A stretch of 64,000 nt of DNA from Perca fluviatilis (Eukaryota; Chordata; Actinopteri; Perciformes; Percidae). The first letter of the stretch is position 1; each line of letters opens with the position of its first letter. The position numbers and the translations under genes are program-made. Where the stretch lies: positions 43,775,707-43,839,706 of the forward strand of contig NC_053116.1 in the NCBI RefSeq assembly GCF_010015445.1. The letters are read 5' to 3'. The notes below the pieces were generated by a model. That model saw nothing but the letters and a program-made list of their open reading frames with translations, was not told the DNA's origin and ran no database searches. Positions 10,071-21,636 of this stretch are shown here, in pieces.

Positions 10071-10678
10071 TGTAAGAAATAAAAATAATCAGTCAAGCTG
10101 GCTATGCTTTATGAGGATACAAATCATAGTTGAATTATAGTTGTGTGTTTAGTGGAAGAGCACTGTGACAGCTTAGTCATGCAAAATGAGAAAAGGATAC
10201 TGTTGTACTGTTGTACAGCAGCACTGTATGACGGTGGTCAGAGAGCAACAAGAGTGCAGCAACGAAGTTAATATCAGTTTGATATCAGTTTGACCATGAA
10301 AATAAGTTACTTCTCAACCTGTGACAGGCAACAGCGGCGCATTGTTCTCTCTGACCATCAGCATAGCTAAAGTCTGTCTAATAACTGATGAAGAGGGCGT
10401 GTGCCAAAAGACTGGGACCAGTCTGTGCACCAACCAGGGGATGCCAAGTCTAAACCACGGTACTCCTCCAACTTTTAATAAACAAATCAAAATGCTCTTA
10501 GAGACTGATATATTAATTCATGTATAAGCCAGAAAATTCAGTCTGATGAGAGAAGCCTGTGTGCCTGCTCAACTCGGACCCGTGTACACGTTTATGCTCT
10601 TATGATTTTACTTAAATAAATACTTGTTAAACTTTTAAGTCCTCTCTTTGTCTACTTAGTGGATTTTTAACACGCACA
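10071..10678 (+). repeat. ERV 5' LTR
   Basis: Begins TGTAAGAAAT and ends cgcaca three bases before the primer-binding site. TATAAG lies at 10523 and AATAAA at 10615-10620, spacing that fits U3-R-U5. The first 299 bases match 17717-18015 without net insertions or deletions. The 3' boundary is inferred from the TGT/ACA ends. Confidence 0.85.
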
Positions 10679-10681
10679 AAG

Positions 10682-10699
10682 TGGTGACCCCGACGTGAT
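10682..10699 (+). other. Primer-binding site, tRNA-Trp
   Basis: tggtgaccccgacgtgat is complementary to the 3' end of vertebrate tRNA-Trp plus CCA, the same type used by avian sarcoma/leukosis viruses. Reverse transcription would start here. Confidence 0.85.
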
Positions 10700-10789
10700 C
10701 CACTGAGTGGCGCCAGAGGTCTTTCCCCTGAATCGAGCAGACAGGACGGACTCCAGTTTTTCCTTCACTCAAAACAGCACGCTGTCAAA

Positions 10790-10800
10790 ATAAGGTAAGC
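10790..10800 (+). promoter_or_regulatory. Possible leader splice donor
   Basis: aaggtaagc about 110 bases after the primer-binding site matches the splice donor consensus and is where a retroviral donor for env mRNA would be expected. Not tested. Confidence 0.4.
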
Positions 10801-10970
10801 AGAGACCTGTTAATATCTAACTTCTGCACATTGAGCATAACCAAATTTTTGAGTGAAGAAGAACAAGAGTGCCGTTGGTGAATTGAATAAAATCTTAAGA
10901 GTATAAAAGAAAACTAAACAGTAAAACGAAATTGCAAAATAAGAACTGTTAACAGAGTGAAAAAAATAAA

Positions 10971-11781
10971 TCTAAATTAGCCTGTAAAAAGCTCCTGGTC
11001 CATTGTGATTCGGGGAGTTGGGCAATAAAAATGAAATCTAAATTAGCCTGTAAAAAGCTCCTGGTCCATTGTGATTCGGGGAGTTGGGCAATAAAAATTT
11101 AATCTAAATTAGCCTGTAAAAGCTCCTGGTCCATTGTGATTCGGGGAGTTGGGCAATAAAAATTAAATCTAAATTAGCCTGTAAAAAGCTCCTGGTCCAT
11201 TGTGATTCGGGGAGTTGGGCAATAAAAATTAAATCTAAATTAGCCTGTAAAAAGCTCCTGGTCCATTGTGATTCGGGGAGTTCGGCAATAAAAATTAAAT
11301 CTAAATTAGCCTGTAAAAAGCTCCTGGTCCATTGTGATTCGGGGAGTTGGGCAATAAAAATTAAATCTAAATTAGACCTGTAAAAAGCTCTTGGTTCATT
11401 GAGACCGGAGAGTTGGGCAAAACTAAAATCAAAGAGGTAAACCTTCGAAGGTTCAATGGTCTGACGAGACCTATAAATTGGCTATAAGAGACTCGTAAAA
11501 AGCTTTTGATCTACAACTGGTCGGAAAGTTGAGTACATTGGATGAAATAAAACCGTAAAAAGGTCTTGGTTAGAAAAATCGGAGAGTTGGTTTAATTTGA
11601 ATTAATTAGAGGAATCGCAGTCGGTTGGTTGGTAATTATACTGTAAAAAGCCAATGATTGTGAATTCACCGTAAAAAGCTCTTGGTTAGAAAAATCGGAG
11701 AGTTGGTTTAATTTGAATTAATTAGAGGAATCGCAGTCTGTTGGTTGGTAAAAAACTGTAAAAAGCCAATGATTGTGAATT
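10971..11781 (+). repeat. ERV leader tandem repeats (66-bp array plus degenerate and 116-bp units)
   Basis: Six near-identical units begin tctaaattag at 10971, 11037, 11103, 11168, 11234 and 11300 (66-bp period; one unit is 65). Each holds gtaaaaagctcctggt and cggggagttgggc. From 11366 the units degenerate but keep cgtaaaaagctcttggt and ggagagttgg. A second tier repeats at 116 bp (ccgtaaaa at 11553 and 11669). The whole array lies between the primer-binding site and gag. Confidence 0.9.
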
Positions 11782-11788
11782 TAATGCA

Positions 11789-13518
11789 ATGACAGAAAAC
11801 GTTTTACATTTCGATACGGAGGCAGATTTTGAAGTATATTGTGAAGAGAATAAAATTACCCGAGCGCTGTTTGATTTTGAGGATAAAATTAATAAGGCAC
11901 AGCTTGACGTAGAAACAATTACTAGTGAGGGTGTGAAGTGTCAGAACAGACAGGGGAGAGGAAAAGAGTGAAACAGTAACTGGTAGTGGTGACGAAGTGA
12001 GTTTAGAGCTAGACTCAGATTTTGAGAGCAACATACAGCAGGACAAGAGACAGACTGACGTTACAGAGTCAAATTGACACTTTGAAAAGCAGAGACAATT
12101 GTTCGTTGAAAATATATACAGTTTCTTATATATAGTGTGTTTCGGGTGCTGTTGGGAACTGTATCATAGCATAAAGAAGTGAAAGATTGTGCATACAGTG
12201 CTGAAATGGAAGAACTGAAAGCTTTTCTGTTGGTGAAACTGGGGAAGAAAGCACCGGGGGGGCAGCAGAAACAATGGGTTGAGACAGGAAAAAAGCTACT
12301 CTGTAAGTGGGAAAAGGAAGGACTGTTGGCAGACATAGGGAGAGATGAGAGTTTATTGAGAACTTTGAATATCAGAGCAGAGAGTCAGGCACGTGTGGCA
12401 GACACAGAATGGAAAGAAAAAGGAAGTAGTAAGTGGGGGCCTGCATGGGGGGGACACAAAGAAAAAAGCTGTAGAGAAAGATGTCACAAAGGGGCTGACT
12501 GAACTGCTGGGTAAACTGAAAGGAAAAAATGATAAGTTGGCAACATCTGGTAGCACAACAAAGTAATACCAGAAAAGACTAATAATAACCCAACCACGCC
12601 ACTGCCTGCATATACCACTTCCCTGCCACAACCAACAGCACCTCCATCCTACGACGCGTAACAGTACAGTGGTTCAAGCTCCTGTGGTGCCGTAAACAGA
12701 GGTGTACTGGAAGTGAATGGAGGAGTTCTGGATCTGGACATCCCCAACACAACACGCCTGGCAAATCTGGTGAAATGCACAGCCGACCTGACTGACACAG
12801 TTGACAAACTAGAAAATCAAATGCAAAACACCAGAGCAGAAATGAGCCAGCTCAAGTGGGAATCCATGGTCGGGACACAGTCACCATCAGGCCAAGGACC
12901 CCCAGGACCATCCGCTGCATCACTCCAACTGCCACCATCACAATCAACGCCTCAGCTCCTGCCCCAACCTCAGTCCCAAAGCACTCCTAGAGGGGGTCTG
13001 CAAGTGAGACCACCTCCTTTCGATCGATTTGCAAATGAGTATGCCCCCTCAGATAAAGTCTCCCAACACTCTGACTACACCTTCTCCAGCCACACCTCAG
13101 CGGTTAGCTTGAAGGAATCAGGAACTGACGTATCCTCTACTGACGATGAAGATGAACAGCAGCACAGAATTACAAAACACTTCACCAAAAGGGGTCCCCC
13201 ACACGATGGAGGCATGCAGAAACTGCAGCTGCAAGGTGTGTTTGAAGGAGAAGCGAAGGTCATGGATGAAGCAAGAAGAGTATATGACCTTAGAGACAGA
13301 TCCAAAAAAGGGGTGGCTGGAGCTTTCCCTATTATGGAACACCCCTCAACCAACTTTGGAGTGTATGTGACATTTAAACACAGAGATCTAGAGGGGTTAC
13401 TGGATGACCTCCCACCAATCACCCAGGGAGCTGGACCATGGATACGAAAGTTGGAAGAACTTTGCCAGGGCCAAACTCTGGCCCTTGGAGATATGAGAGC
13501 CCTCCTCACCAGAGCCAT
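11789..13518 (+). pseudogene. ERV Gag, broken
   Basis: The ATG at 11789 follows the leader repeats. The first reading stops at 11971, and an acidic continuation in another frame runs to about 12073. Gag-like sequence resumes at 12179 (basic, K-rich) and again at 12713, where a proline/glutamine-rich segment precedes PITQGAGPWIRKLEELCQGQ, which looks like the start of capsid. Gag would build the particle core. There is no nucleocapsid zinc knuckle: the sequence jumps into pol at about 13518. N-terminal residues show no match I can name. Confidence 0.75.
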
Positions 13519-14819
13519 GGGTGGTGAAGGAAAAAGTCCAGTGTTGCAGGAGGAAAGTTGCCTTCCTGGGAAGAGAAGTCTCTGCCACAGGTCAAACCCT
13601 ATCCAGCCAACATCGAGAATCCATTCTCCAGCATCCTCGTCCAGAAACAGTGCAGGACATGTTGTCTTTCCTTGGTTTGATGGGATACAGCAGAAACTAT
13701 ATCCCTGATTACACCCTCCTCATCCAACCACTCAGAGACCTAGTGGCTGAAGCTGGAAACAGAAACCTAAATGCTCTCCTCCAATGGTCTCCTGAAGCTG
13801 AAACTGCCTTCTCCCTCACTAAGGAAGCACTCTCCCAGGCCACCATATTGGCTGCACCTGACTACACCATTCCATTTCATCTTGATGTTTCTGTCAAGAA
13901 CGGACATGTTCATGCCGCTCTTTTCCAGAAAAAAGGGGGAGACAGGTTAGTGCTAACCTACCACAGCTCAAAATTGGACACTATTGAACAAGGACAAACA
14001 GCCTGTGCTCAACATCTGGCTGCACTATCGAAAGCTGTCCAAAAAACTACCCACCTGGTCATGCATCACCCATTGCAGATCCACACGGACCACGGAGTGA
14101 CCGCATTCCTGCAGAGCAATGCATTCACATTCAGTACTGAACGAAAACTGAAAATACAGAAGGAGCTGAGACAACCCCACATCACTTTTGTAACCTCAGC
14201 CATCAATTTGGAAGACAAAATGGGACACGGAAAACCCCACAGCTGTGAAGAAGTGGCAGCACAAGAACTGAATCTCAGGCCAGACCTGAAAAACGAACCT
14301 CTGCCAGATGCACAACATTGGCTGTACACAGATGGATGCTGCTACAAAGGAGAAAATGGAAATGTGGATGCTTATGCGGTGATGGAACAACACGCAGACG
14401 GTACACACACCAAAGTGGACTCAGGAATAATACCACAACCTGCATCAGCACCAATGGCTGAAATATTGGCACTCACAAAAGCACTGCAGTGGTCAAAAGG
14501 GAAAAGGGTCAATATCTACACAGACTCAGCATACGCACATGGAGCGCTGCATATAGATGGACCACAATGGCAGAAGAGGACTTTCCTGACCCCTAGCAAG
14601 ACTCCTGTCAAGCACAAGGATCAACTGGTAACCCTACTGGAAGCAGTAAAAGCGCCAGCAGCAGTGGCAATAATGAAGTGCAATGGACATGACAAAGCAG
14701 ACACAAGTGTGGCAAAAGGAAATGAAGCAGCAGACCAAAGAGCCAAAGAAGTTGGAGGGTACACTCCCAGACAAATGACACTGCAACCAGAGGGAGGACC
14801 AACAGAACTAACCACATAA
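13519..14819 (+). pseudogene. ERV Pol: RT connection and RNase H, 5' part deleted
   Basis: The open frame starts abruptly with CCRRKVAFLGREVS, a segment that normally follows the RT palm, then VQDMLSFLGLMGYSRNYIPD of the thumb/connection. RNase H follows with acidic residues in WLYTDGCCYKG, PMAEILALTKAL and NIYTDSAYAHG. The protease and the RT fingers/palm with the YxDD site are absent, so it could not copy RNA. The TAA at 14817-14819 separates it from integrase in the same frame. The junction with gag marks an internal deletion. Confidence 0.85.
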
Positions 14820-16004
14820 AACATAAAAGACATCCAAGAAGAGGCCGGACCATATGAACATTCAGAATGGCAGAGAAAAGGAGCATGCAAGGATAAAGAC
14901 GGCATTTGGAGGACGCACACTGGACACATAGTGGCTCCGGCAAAGGAATGTCGACTATTGTTCCCAACCATGCACGGCCCCACCCATGAGGGAACCGGAA
15001 GAACCCTGACAAACGTGAAAGAACTATGGTGGCACCCATGGATGTCAGACATCATCACCAACTGTGTGGAAGAATGTGACACATGCAACAAACACAATAA
15101 CAAGAAGGCATTCAAGGCACCAGCAGGAAAATTCCCTGTGCCTACAGCCCCCCTTTCAAGACATCACCATAGATTTCACAGATATGGGGCCAGAGAACAG
15201 AGTAGGGGGAAAAAGGTATCTCCTTGTAATGGTAGACAGATTCACAAAATGGGTTGAAGCGATACCAAGTAAAGATGAAACAGCACAGACAGTTGTAAAA
15301 TGGCTGAAAAATGAACTAGTACCCAGATATGACGTACCACGCACAATCAGATCAGACAATGGATCTCATTTTGCTAACAAACATCTACAGAAAGTAGAAG
15401 AGGCATTAGGGATCATACACAGATATGGGTCAGTTTATCATCCACAATCACAGGGATTAGTGGAGAGGGCCAACCAGACACTGAAAAGAAAAATCGCTAA
15501 AGCGTGTGAAGGTACAAAACTAACATGGGTAGAAGCACTGCCGTTACCTCTTATGTCTATGCGCAGTTCCCCAGGATCCGACACACACTTATCCCCTCAT
15601 GAGTTACTGACTGGAAGAAAAATGCCAGGCCCACCCAGGGATGGAGGTCATATGCCATCCCTGGATGTGTGTAAACAAGAATATGATGACTACATGAAGG
15701 CATTTCTTCAGTTTTATCTGAACAGGTCGCCAGAGCACAGGCCCCGGGAGAAGAGGAGCCTCGGAGCAGTGTCAAGGTAGGTGACTGGGTGCGAGTGAAA
15801 GTCCACAAGAGAAAGTGGACCGAGCCCAGGTGGCTTGGACCGTACGAAGTGAGGGAGGTTACCTCACACTCTGTCCAAGTAAAAGGCAAGGCAGGAGCTG
15901 CTTGGCACCACCTGACACATTGTGCCCCAGCACCTACACCTTCCCGTGATTTGAGGGAAGTTAGATCTGATTTGATCAACAATGCCACTCCCGTTCAAAC
16001 TTAG
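14820..16004 (+). pseudogene. ERV integrase, stop codon and two frameshifts
   Basis: In order: an HHCC zinc domain (HGPTHEG ... CDTC, about 14970-15090); the catalytic core with D in [11 protein letters not shown] in RSDNGSHF and E in GLVERANQ, the last two exactly 35 residues apart (DD35E); and a C-terminal GPY-type domain (PRWLGPYEVREVT, about 15820-15860). One frameshift sits at the C run 15148-15153, another at about 15740-15760. The last codons overlap the env start at 15982. All catalytic residues remain, but no single frame encodes them. Confidence 0.88.
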
Positions 16005-17597
16005 GCAATCAGGCCAAGGGAGTGAACCCAGACCAAAATACTACTATGGATGCACATGGAAAGTCTGGATAGGTATGCTAATATCTACAGCCATACTCGT
16101 TATGTTGTTATTTTGGTTCATAGATACCAAATATGACAGAGGAAGAAGAGAGGTTCAGGTCACTAGAACAAAGGAACAGATCACATTGTCATTTATTAGG
16201 GGACACACAGGCACAGCCCTATTAGACCTATGCGACATAGTGCCATGCACCACCAAAGACAGGAGAGAGGAAGTCATATACATATGCGTCACGACCAACT
16301 CAGACAAGTGGTGTGGCAGTTGGAAGTGTGCCATAGCTAACACAGGCTCAGATTGGGGAAATGTGGGATGTGAATCATATGATACAATGCACCTTACGAT
16401 ACCACGTAGGGACCTGAAATCCAGACTGAGTGTTGGTAGAAAGCAGGAAGGACGATGCCAGGAACAGAAATGTAATACTATATATGTGACGTTGAAGGAT
16501 CCAAAACCAGAGGATGCAGGGACTTATGTTATGGGATTGTATGCTGAAGGGAAAGATCCGTTAGGACAGTTCATCATTCGAGTTACAGACCCATGGAGTA
16601 ATAGTACACTGTCCACATCCATTACTGTCCAGGTTGACGCAATGAACACAGGTATGGGTGTCCTGAAAGACTCTAAAGGGCCATTAGTAAAATACTTGAA
16701 TCTAGAGGACTTTACCATTGAGGAAAGGTTGGAGATGGAAACCGGTTTCACACCCTCAGGTAACACGTGGCTCAAAATTATGAAATATACTGCTAGAACG
16801 CATAAAATGTCTGACTGTGTTATCTGTGCTAAAGCAAGACCTGATTTGGGGACAGTACCATTCCCACTCTCACCGGTGGACGACCCTATTGGTTATAATT
16901 GTATGTTAAGTCTTTACAGTGATATGACCACGGAAAGTGATGTCTGCAGGACCCGGTCTCTCCTGTATCCCAGAGTGCGTGGAATACAACCGCCTCCAGG
17001 AGTGGTCGCCTACCCTGGTAACTATACTTGCATCACACAATCCAACAGCTCTACCATGAATGTGGGGACCTACCTAAGAAGTTTTGTATGTACACCTACA
17101 ACACATCTTTGTTCGCACCCAATGTCACACAGCCGAGGTTTAATCGTATGGCACTAGACATGTTGTTGGCAGAAAAAGGGGGTGTGTGCCGCATGTTTGG
17201 AGATGCTTGTTGTACATTTATTCCCAATAATACTGCCCCAGATGGTAGCATTACTAGAGCCTTGGAGGGGTTGACCTCTCTAGCCAATGAATTAGCAGAG
17301 AACTCGGGTGTGGCTGAAAACCACAGCACTAGTTGGCTGGAGGACGTTTTTGGCAAATACAAAGTAATTGTGCTCTCCATGCTTATGTCCATGGCAGTGT
17401 TTCTGGGCATATTGGTGTGTTGTGGATGCTGTTGCATCCCTTGTTGTCGCACTCTGGTGAACAGATGGATTGATGTGGCTCTGACCAAAAAAGATCCCCA
17501 GAAAGATGCTCCTCCAGCCTACTCCATGCCCCTGTTGGGGATGGAGGATGGTGATGAGACTGATTTGGACAATGAAGGAAGTGAATCACCAATGTAA
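15982..17597 (+). pseudogene. ERV envelope glycoprotein, one frameshift
   Basis: The ATG at 15982 overlaps the end of pol by 23 bases, as expected for retroviral env. Residues 1-28 are polar and residues 29-47 hydrophobic, suggesting an N-terminal membrane anchor or internal signal rather than an ordinary cleaved leader. Residues about 60-205 look like an immunoglobulin V-type fold (several Cys, then PEDAGTYVMGLY). A surface CVICAKARP motif follows. A frameshift at about 17080-17090 moves into the transmembrane subunit: CX6CC at 17187-17213, a membrane span at about 17365-17450 followed by a Cys cluster, and an acidic tail. Env would mediate binding and fusion; as it stands it is broken. Confidence 0.8.
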
Positions 17598-17716
17598 TGC
17601 TATGCTATATTAATCTTGCTTCTTCTTCCCCTAGTGCGGCCAATTATTTACCAGTTTGAGGGCCATATAATCCTAAGCTTAGTAGTATTCACACCTGAGG
17701 TGTGAAAAGGTGGATC
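17598..17716 (+). other. ERV region between env and 3' LTR
   Basis: Short non-coding stretch ending tgtgaaaaggtggatc just before the LTR. The purine-rich gaaaagg would be the candidate polypurine tract for plus-strand priming, but it is short. Confidence 0.45.
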
Positions 17717-18015
17717 TGTAAGAAATAAAAATAATCAGTCAAGCTGGCTATGCTTTATGAGGATACAAATCATAGTTGAATTATAGTTGTGTGTTTAGTG
17801 GAAGAGCACTGTGACAGCTTAGTCATGCAAAATGAGAAAAGGATACTGTTGTACTTTTGTACAGCAGCACTGTATGATGGTGGTCAGAGAGCAACAAGAG
17901 TGCAGCAACGAAGTTAATATTAGTTTGATATCAGTTTGACCATGAAAATAAGTTACTTCTCAACCTGTGACAGGCAACAGCGGCGCATTGTTCTCTCTGA
18001 CCATCAGCATAGCTA
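17717..18015 (+). repeat. ERV 3' LTR, truncated
   Basis: Matches the first 299 bases of the 5' LTR, with differences seen at gtactttt, tgatggtgg and aatattag. It breaks off at agcta, where the second (TG)n-tailed element begins a few bases later. The remaining about 309 bases (rest of U3, R, U5) were not found downstream. Confidence 0.88.
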
Positions 18016-18020
18016 GATGG

Positions 18021-18416
<396 letters not shown>

Positions 18417-18479
18417 CTGCAGCTGTGAAATACATCCTGCTGTCAGAAGACTGAATCAATACTCCCTCTCCATCCTTTA

Positions 18480-18730
18480 ATTCTTCTTCTTCACCCCTCT
18501 TACCCTTCTCTCTCTCGCTCTCTCTCCCACTCTGTCTCTCTATCTCTCTCTCTCTCCGCCAGATTTAAACCCTCTATAACAATTCTCATCTCTATTCTCT
18601 CTATTTTTCTCCTCTGCCTCTTTGCGATCTTTTTCTCTCCTTGTCCTTCCTTCTCTATTGTCTTTCTTATTTCCACCTGATTCCCTCCCTCTATCCATCC
18701 TCCCCTCCTCCTCCTCATCCTCTCCTTCCT
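18480..18730. repeat. CT-rich low-complexity tract
   Basis: ctctct and ttctt runs with short interruptions. Arginine/glutamate-rich minus-strand readings come from it. Confidence 0.8.
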
Positions 18731-18804
18731 GCTGACGAAGAGTCCTGTGAGAGCAGTTTATCAGCTCAACAGAGAAATTACATCCACAGAGACACCTTTG
18801 CAAT

Positions 18805-18839
18805 GTCAACACACACACACACACAAAGAGAGACAGACA

Positions 18840-18894
<55 letters not shown>

Positions 18895-19240
18895 AGACAT
18901 ACAAATAGACACACCCCACAAAACACACACACACACAATCATGCACACATTCACACACACAGACAGACACAGACACACACAAACAGACACACACGCACAC
19001 ACAGACACACAAAGACAAAGAGACAGACACAAAGAGACACACACACGCACACACACACACACACACACACAGATACACACACACAAACACAGACACACAC
19101 CACAAAACACACACACAATCATGCACACATTCACACACAGACAGACACAGACACATACAAAGACATAAAGAGACAGACACAAAGAGACACACACACACAG
19201 ACACACAAACACACACAGAGACATACACACACACTGTTTG
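18805..19240. repeat. (AC)n compound microsatellite with larger duplication
   Basis: AC repeats interrupted by agacagac and aaagagac. A segment containing caatcatgcacacattcaca occurs at about 18937 and 19107, so a unit of about 170 bp was duplicated within the array. Confidence 0.9.
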
Positions 19241-19435
19241 TTGAAGTGATTCTGCTGCTCAAACATGTATTTATCTCTGTCACTTTAACATTACACTGTC
19301 TGAGTTTATTTAACTTTAGGGAACAAAGGGATGCGCGAATTATCACCGTACCCCAGCGTTAAGGATGTTCTATATTTACTGTGATTTTTGGCACAAACAA
19401 ATTAATATGTTTTAATGTTATTAATCTTGTCTCGT

Positions 19436-19463
19436 CTTAGAATGAATCTCATTTCTCTATCTT
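19436..19463. mobile_element. Left terminus of a split MITE-like element
   Basis: tcttagaatgaatctcattt then ctctatct resembles the reverse complement of 21821-21845 (cagagaaatgagattcagcc). The minus-strand LTR element lies between the two ends, so it may have inserted into this MITE-like repeat. Confidence 0.4.
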
Positions 19464-20145
19464 TGTTACATGTAGGGGATTAAAGGACCCAAATGCAGAG
19501 AGAGGCAGGCAGAAGAAAGTTGGTGTTGAGGATTTATTTGAAAAACACAAATATCAACCAAGGGAGTCCTGGGAGTAACGGCAGGCAAAAACCAACTCCA
19601 AAAATGAAGACAAAAGGCATCCAAAAAAGCAAGGGACTAAAAACCCAGGAACAAACAAACAGACGAGAGCTGACACAGACACTCGCAAACTAACCAGACA
19701 AGGACATGAACACACGCAGGCTGGCAGGGCACGGACACAAAACGATCTGACAAGAGACCAAGGGAACACAGAGGCTAAATACATGAGGTAATGAGCAAAC
19801 AAGGAACAGGGGAGACAACAGGTGAAACACATCAGGGCGGGGCAGGACAATCAGACAGGTGGGAAAACACAGGAAGTAAAAGTAGACAGGACAAGACAGA
19901 AAACCAGACTATCAAAATAAAACAGGAACCAGAAATAATAACAGGAATACACATTAATAGGAATACACATTACAAACAAGAATGCACAATCAAAACAGGA
20001 TAAACAGAAACATACAATGAGCAGGGAAATAAGGAAACAACAGAGAACAGAAATATACAAATATACAAAACAGGAAACATACAGAAATAATAACAGGCAA
20101 CAGAAATGTCCAAAACAGGCAACAGAAATGTCCAAAACCCCAACA
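19464..20145 (-). repeat. 3' LTR of the short LTR element
   Basis: 682 bp, starting TGTTGGGG and ending ACATGTAACA on the minus strand. Its last about 180 bp match 21455-21636 apart from small gaps, which establishes the pair. Confidence 0.7.
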
Positions 20146-20479
20146 GTACCCCCACCTCAAGGGGCGGATTCCAGACATCTCAAATGAAACAAAAAAATAA
20201 CCCAGGGAGGGGAAGACCGGAGGAGAGAAAAAAATCAAAAAAGATAAAAAAAAAAAAAAATTGTCCAAAAAACCAAGAACAACCCAAGGAGGGCTGGCGT
20301 TGAAGACAGAACCCTTCTGGCTGCCAGCGGCGAAGGCAGAACCCGTCTGGCGGCGAAGGCGAAACCCCTCAGGCGGCCGAACTGGACATCGAGGGCTCTT
20401 GGACAGAGGCTGCGCAGGCGAAGGGGCAGCTGGGCTGGGGCCAGGCGACGGGTCAGCGGGGCTGGAGTCAGCCAATCAG

Positions 20480-20800
20480 GCAACAGGGACAGTGGTTGAC
20501 AGGGGTGCTGACAGGACAAGAGATGCAGGAGTGGGTCTGACCGCCAACAGGGCACAAGGGGCAGGTGTCAATCTGACCGCCGACAGGACACGAGGGGCAG
20601 GAGTTGGTCCGACTGCCAACTGGGCACAAGGGGAAGGAGTTGGCCTGACCGCCGACAGGACACTAGGGGCAGGAGTCGGCCTGACCGCTGACAGGATACG
20701 AGGGGCAGGAGTCGGCCTGACCGCCGTCAGGACACTAGGGGCAGAAGTCAGTCTGACCGCCGACAGGACACAAGGGGCAGGAGCCGGTCGGACCGGCAAA
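20480..20800. repeat. 36-bp minisatellite, about 9 copies
   Basis: Units of the type ctgaccgccgacaggacact aggggcaggagtcggc repeat in tandem inside the LTR element. The 12-codon length keeps frames open on both strands. Confidence 0.85.
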
Positions 20801-20859
20801 GCCTCTGGGTCGGTCTCAGGGGAGCCGGAATTCTGGGAGGCTGCTAGCTAGCCAGGGAT

Positions 20860-21130
20860 CTGAGAGGCTGCTAGCCAGCCGGGGATCTGGGAAGCTGCTA
20901 GCCAGCCGGGATTGGGATTCTGGGGGTCTGCTAGCCAGCCGGGACTCTGGGAGGGCTGCTAAACAGCTGCAACTCTGGGGGGGCACACTAGAAAGCCTGG
21001 GGACACTAGGGAGCCTGAGGACACTAGGGAGCCTAGGGACACTGGTCCGCTCGGGGACACTGGGCAGTGCTGGGACACTGGGCAGCTCGGGGACACTGGA
21101 GAGCCTGGGGACACTAGGGAGCTCTGGGAC
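20860..21130. repeat. Tandem repeats with 18-bp and about 26-bp units
   Basis: gctgctagccagccgggat-type units (20860-20960) are followed by ggggacactagggagcct-type 18-bp units (20990-21130). Confidence 0.8.
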
Positions 21131-21636
21131 ACATGCTGACTGGGTGGCATCAGAGCGGTTTAAGGCTTAGTTCTGGGGAAGCCGGCAAGGGAGCAGGCGG
21201 TTCGACAAACCATGCACCGATGGCCAAGGTGTTTGCCGACTGGAGAGGAGGCCGGTCGGTGGGTGACTCTCTAGACTCAGGAAGGCAGAGTTCCCGCTCC
21301 ACCTCCTCCCAGCGAACCATCATGAGATGCCAGGCAGTCATGGGATCCTCCTTATGCAGGGAACGGAAAAAATTATTCATCCACTCACTATCTGGCTCCC
21401 GTGGGTGCAGGAGAGGCTTGAACTCTGCTGGGTCCATTTCTGGTCAGATCGTTCTGTTACATGTAGGGTATTAAAGGACCCAAATGCAGAGAGAGGCAGC
21501 AGGCAGAAGAAAGTTGGCATTGAGGATTTATTTGAAAAACAAAAGAATCAACAAAGGGAGTCCTGGGAGTAACGGCAGTAAAAGTGAAGACAAAAGGCAT
21601 CCAAAAAAGCAAGGGAGTAAAAAATCAGGAACAAGC

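Larger units (their letters stand above)
10071..18015 (+). mobile_element. Endogenous retrovirus, defective
   Basis: A provirus-like unit: 5' LTR, tRNA-Trp primer-binding site, leader, gag, partial pol (RT connection, RNase H, integrase), env overlapping the pol end, and a truncated 3' LTR. A CX6CC transmembrane motif and a GPY-type integrase C-terminus place it near class I (gamma/epsilon-like) retroviruses. It is not functional: gag has stops and a frameshift, protease and the polymerase core are deleted, and pol and env carry frameshifts. The retained LTR halves differ by only about 3 of 299 bases by eye, so integration was relatively recent. Confidence 0.88.
20150..21437 (-). pseudogene. 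Gag-like protein with long proline-rich repeats
   Basis: The start ATG at 21437 opens MDPAEFKPLLHPREPDSEW and continues through PMTAWHLMMVRWEEVE, resembling the N-terminus of short Gypsy/PNMA-type Gag proteins. It then enters low-complexity repeats: 18-bp units (about 20980-21130, reading PVSPSGPVSLGSLV) and 36-bp units (about 20480-20800, reading SAVRPTPAPRVL). The frame is broken several times before it reaches the 3' LTR. No zinc knuckle or protease was seen. Identity is inferred from the first 95 residues only. Confidence 0.45.
19464..21636 (-). mobile_element. Short LTR retrotransposon with gag-like ORF, no pol
   Basis: On the minus strand: a partial 5' LTR (21636-21455), about 1.3 kb of internal sequence, then a full 3' LTR (20145-19464). 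A G-rich polypurine-like ttgaggtgggggtac precedes the 3' LTR. LTR ends are TGTTGG...GTAACA. Internal sequence holds only gag-like and proline-rich repeat sequence; no protease, RT or integrase fits in the space. It would depend on another element for mobility. Confidence 0.65.

Noticed and set aside
10971..11380. CRISPR-like array
   Set aside because: Regular 66-bp units are directly adjacent with no variable spacers, in a retroviral leader of a vertebrate genome.
20261..20851. 196-residue plus-strand ORF rich in Gly/Ala/Thr
   Set aside because: Antisense to the gag-like frame and generated by the 36-bp minisatellite.
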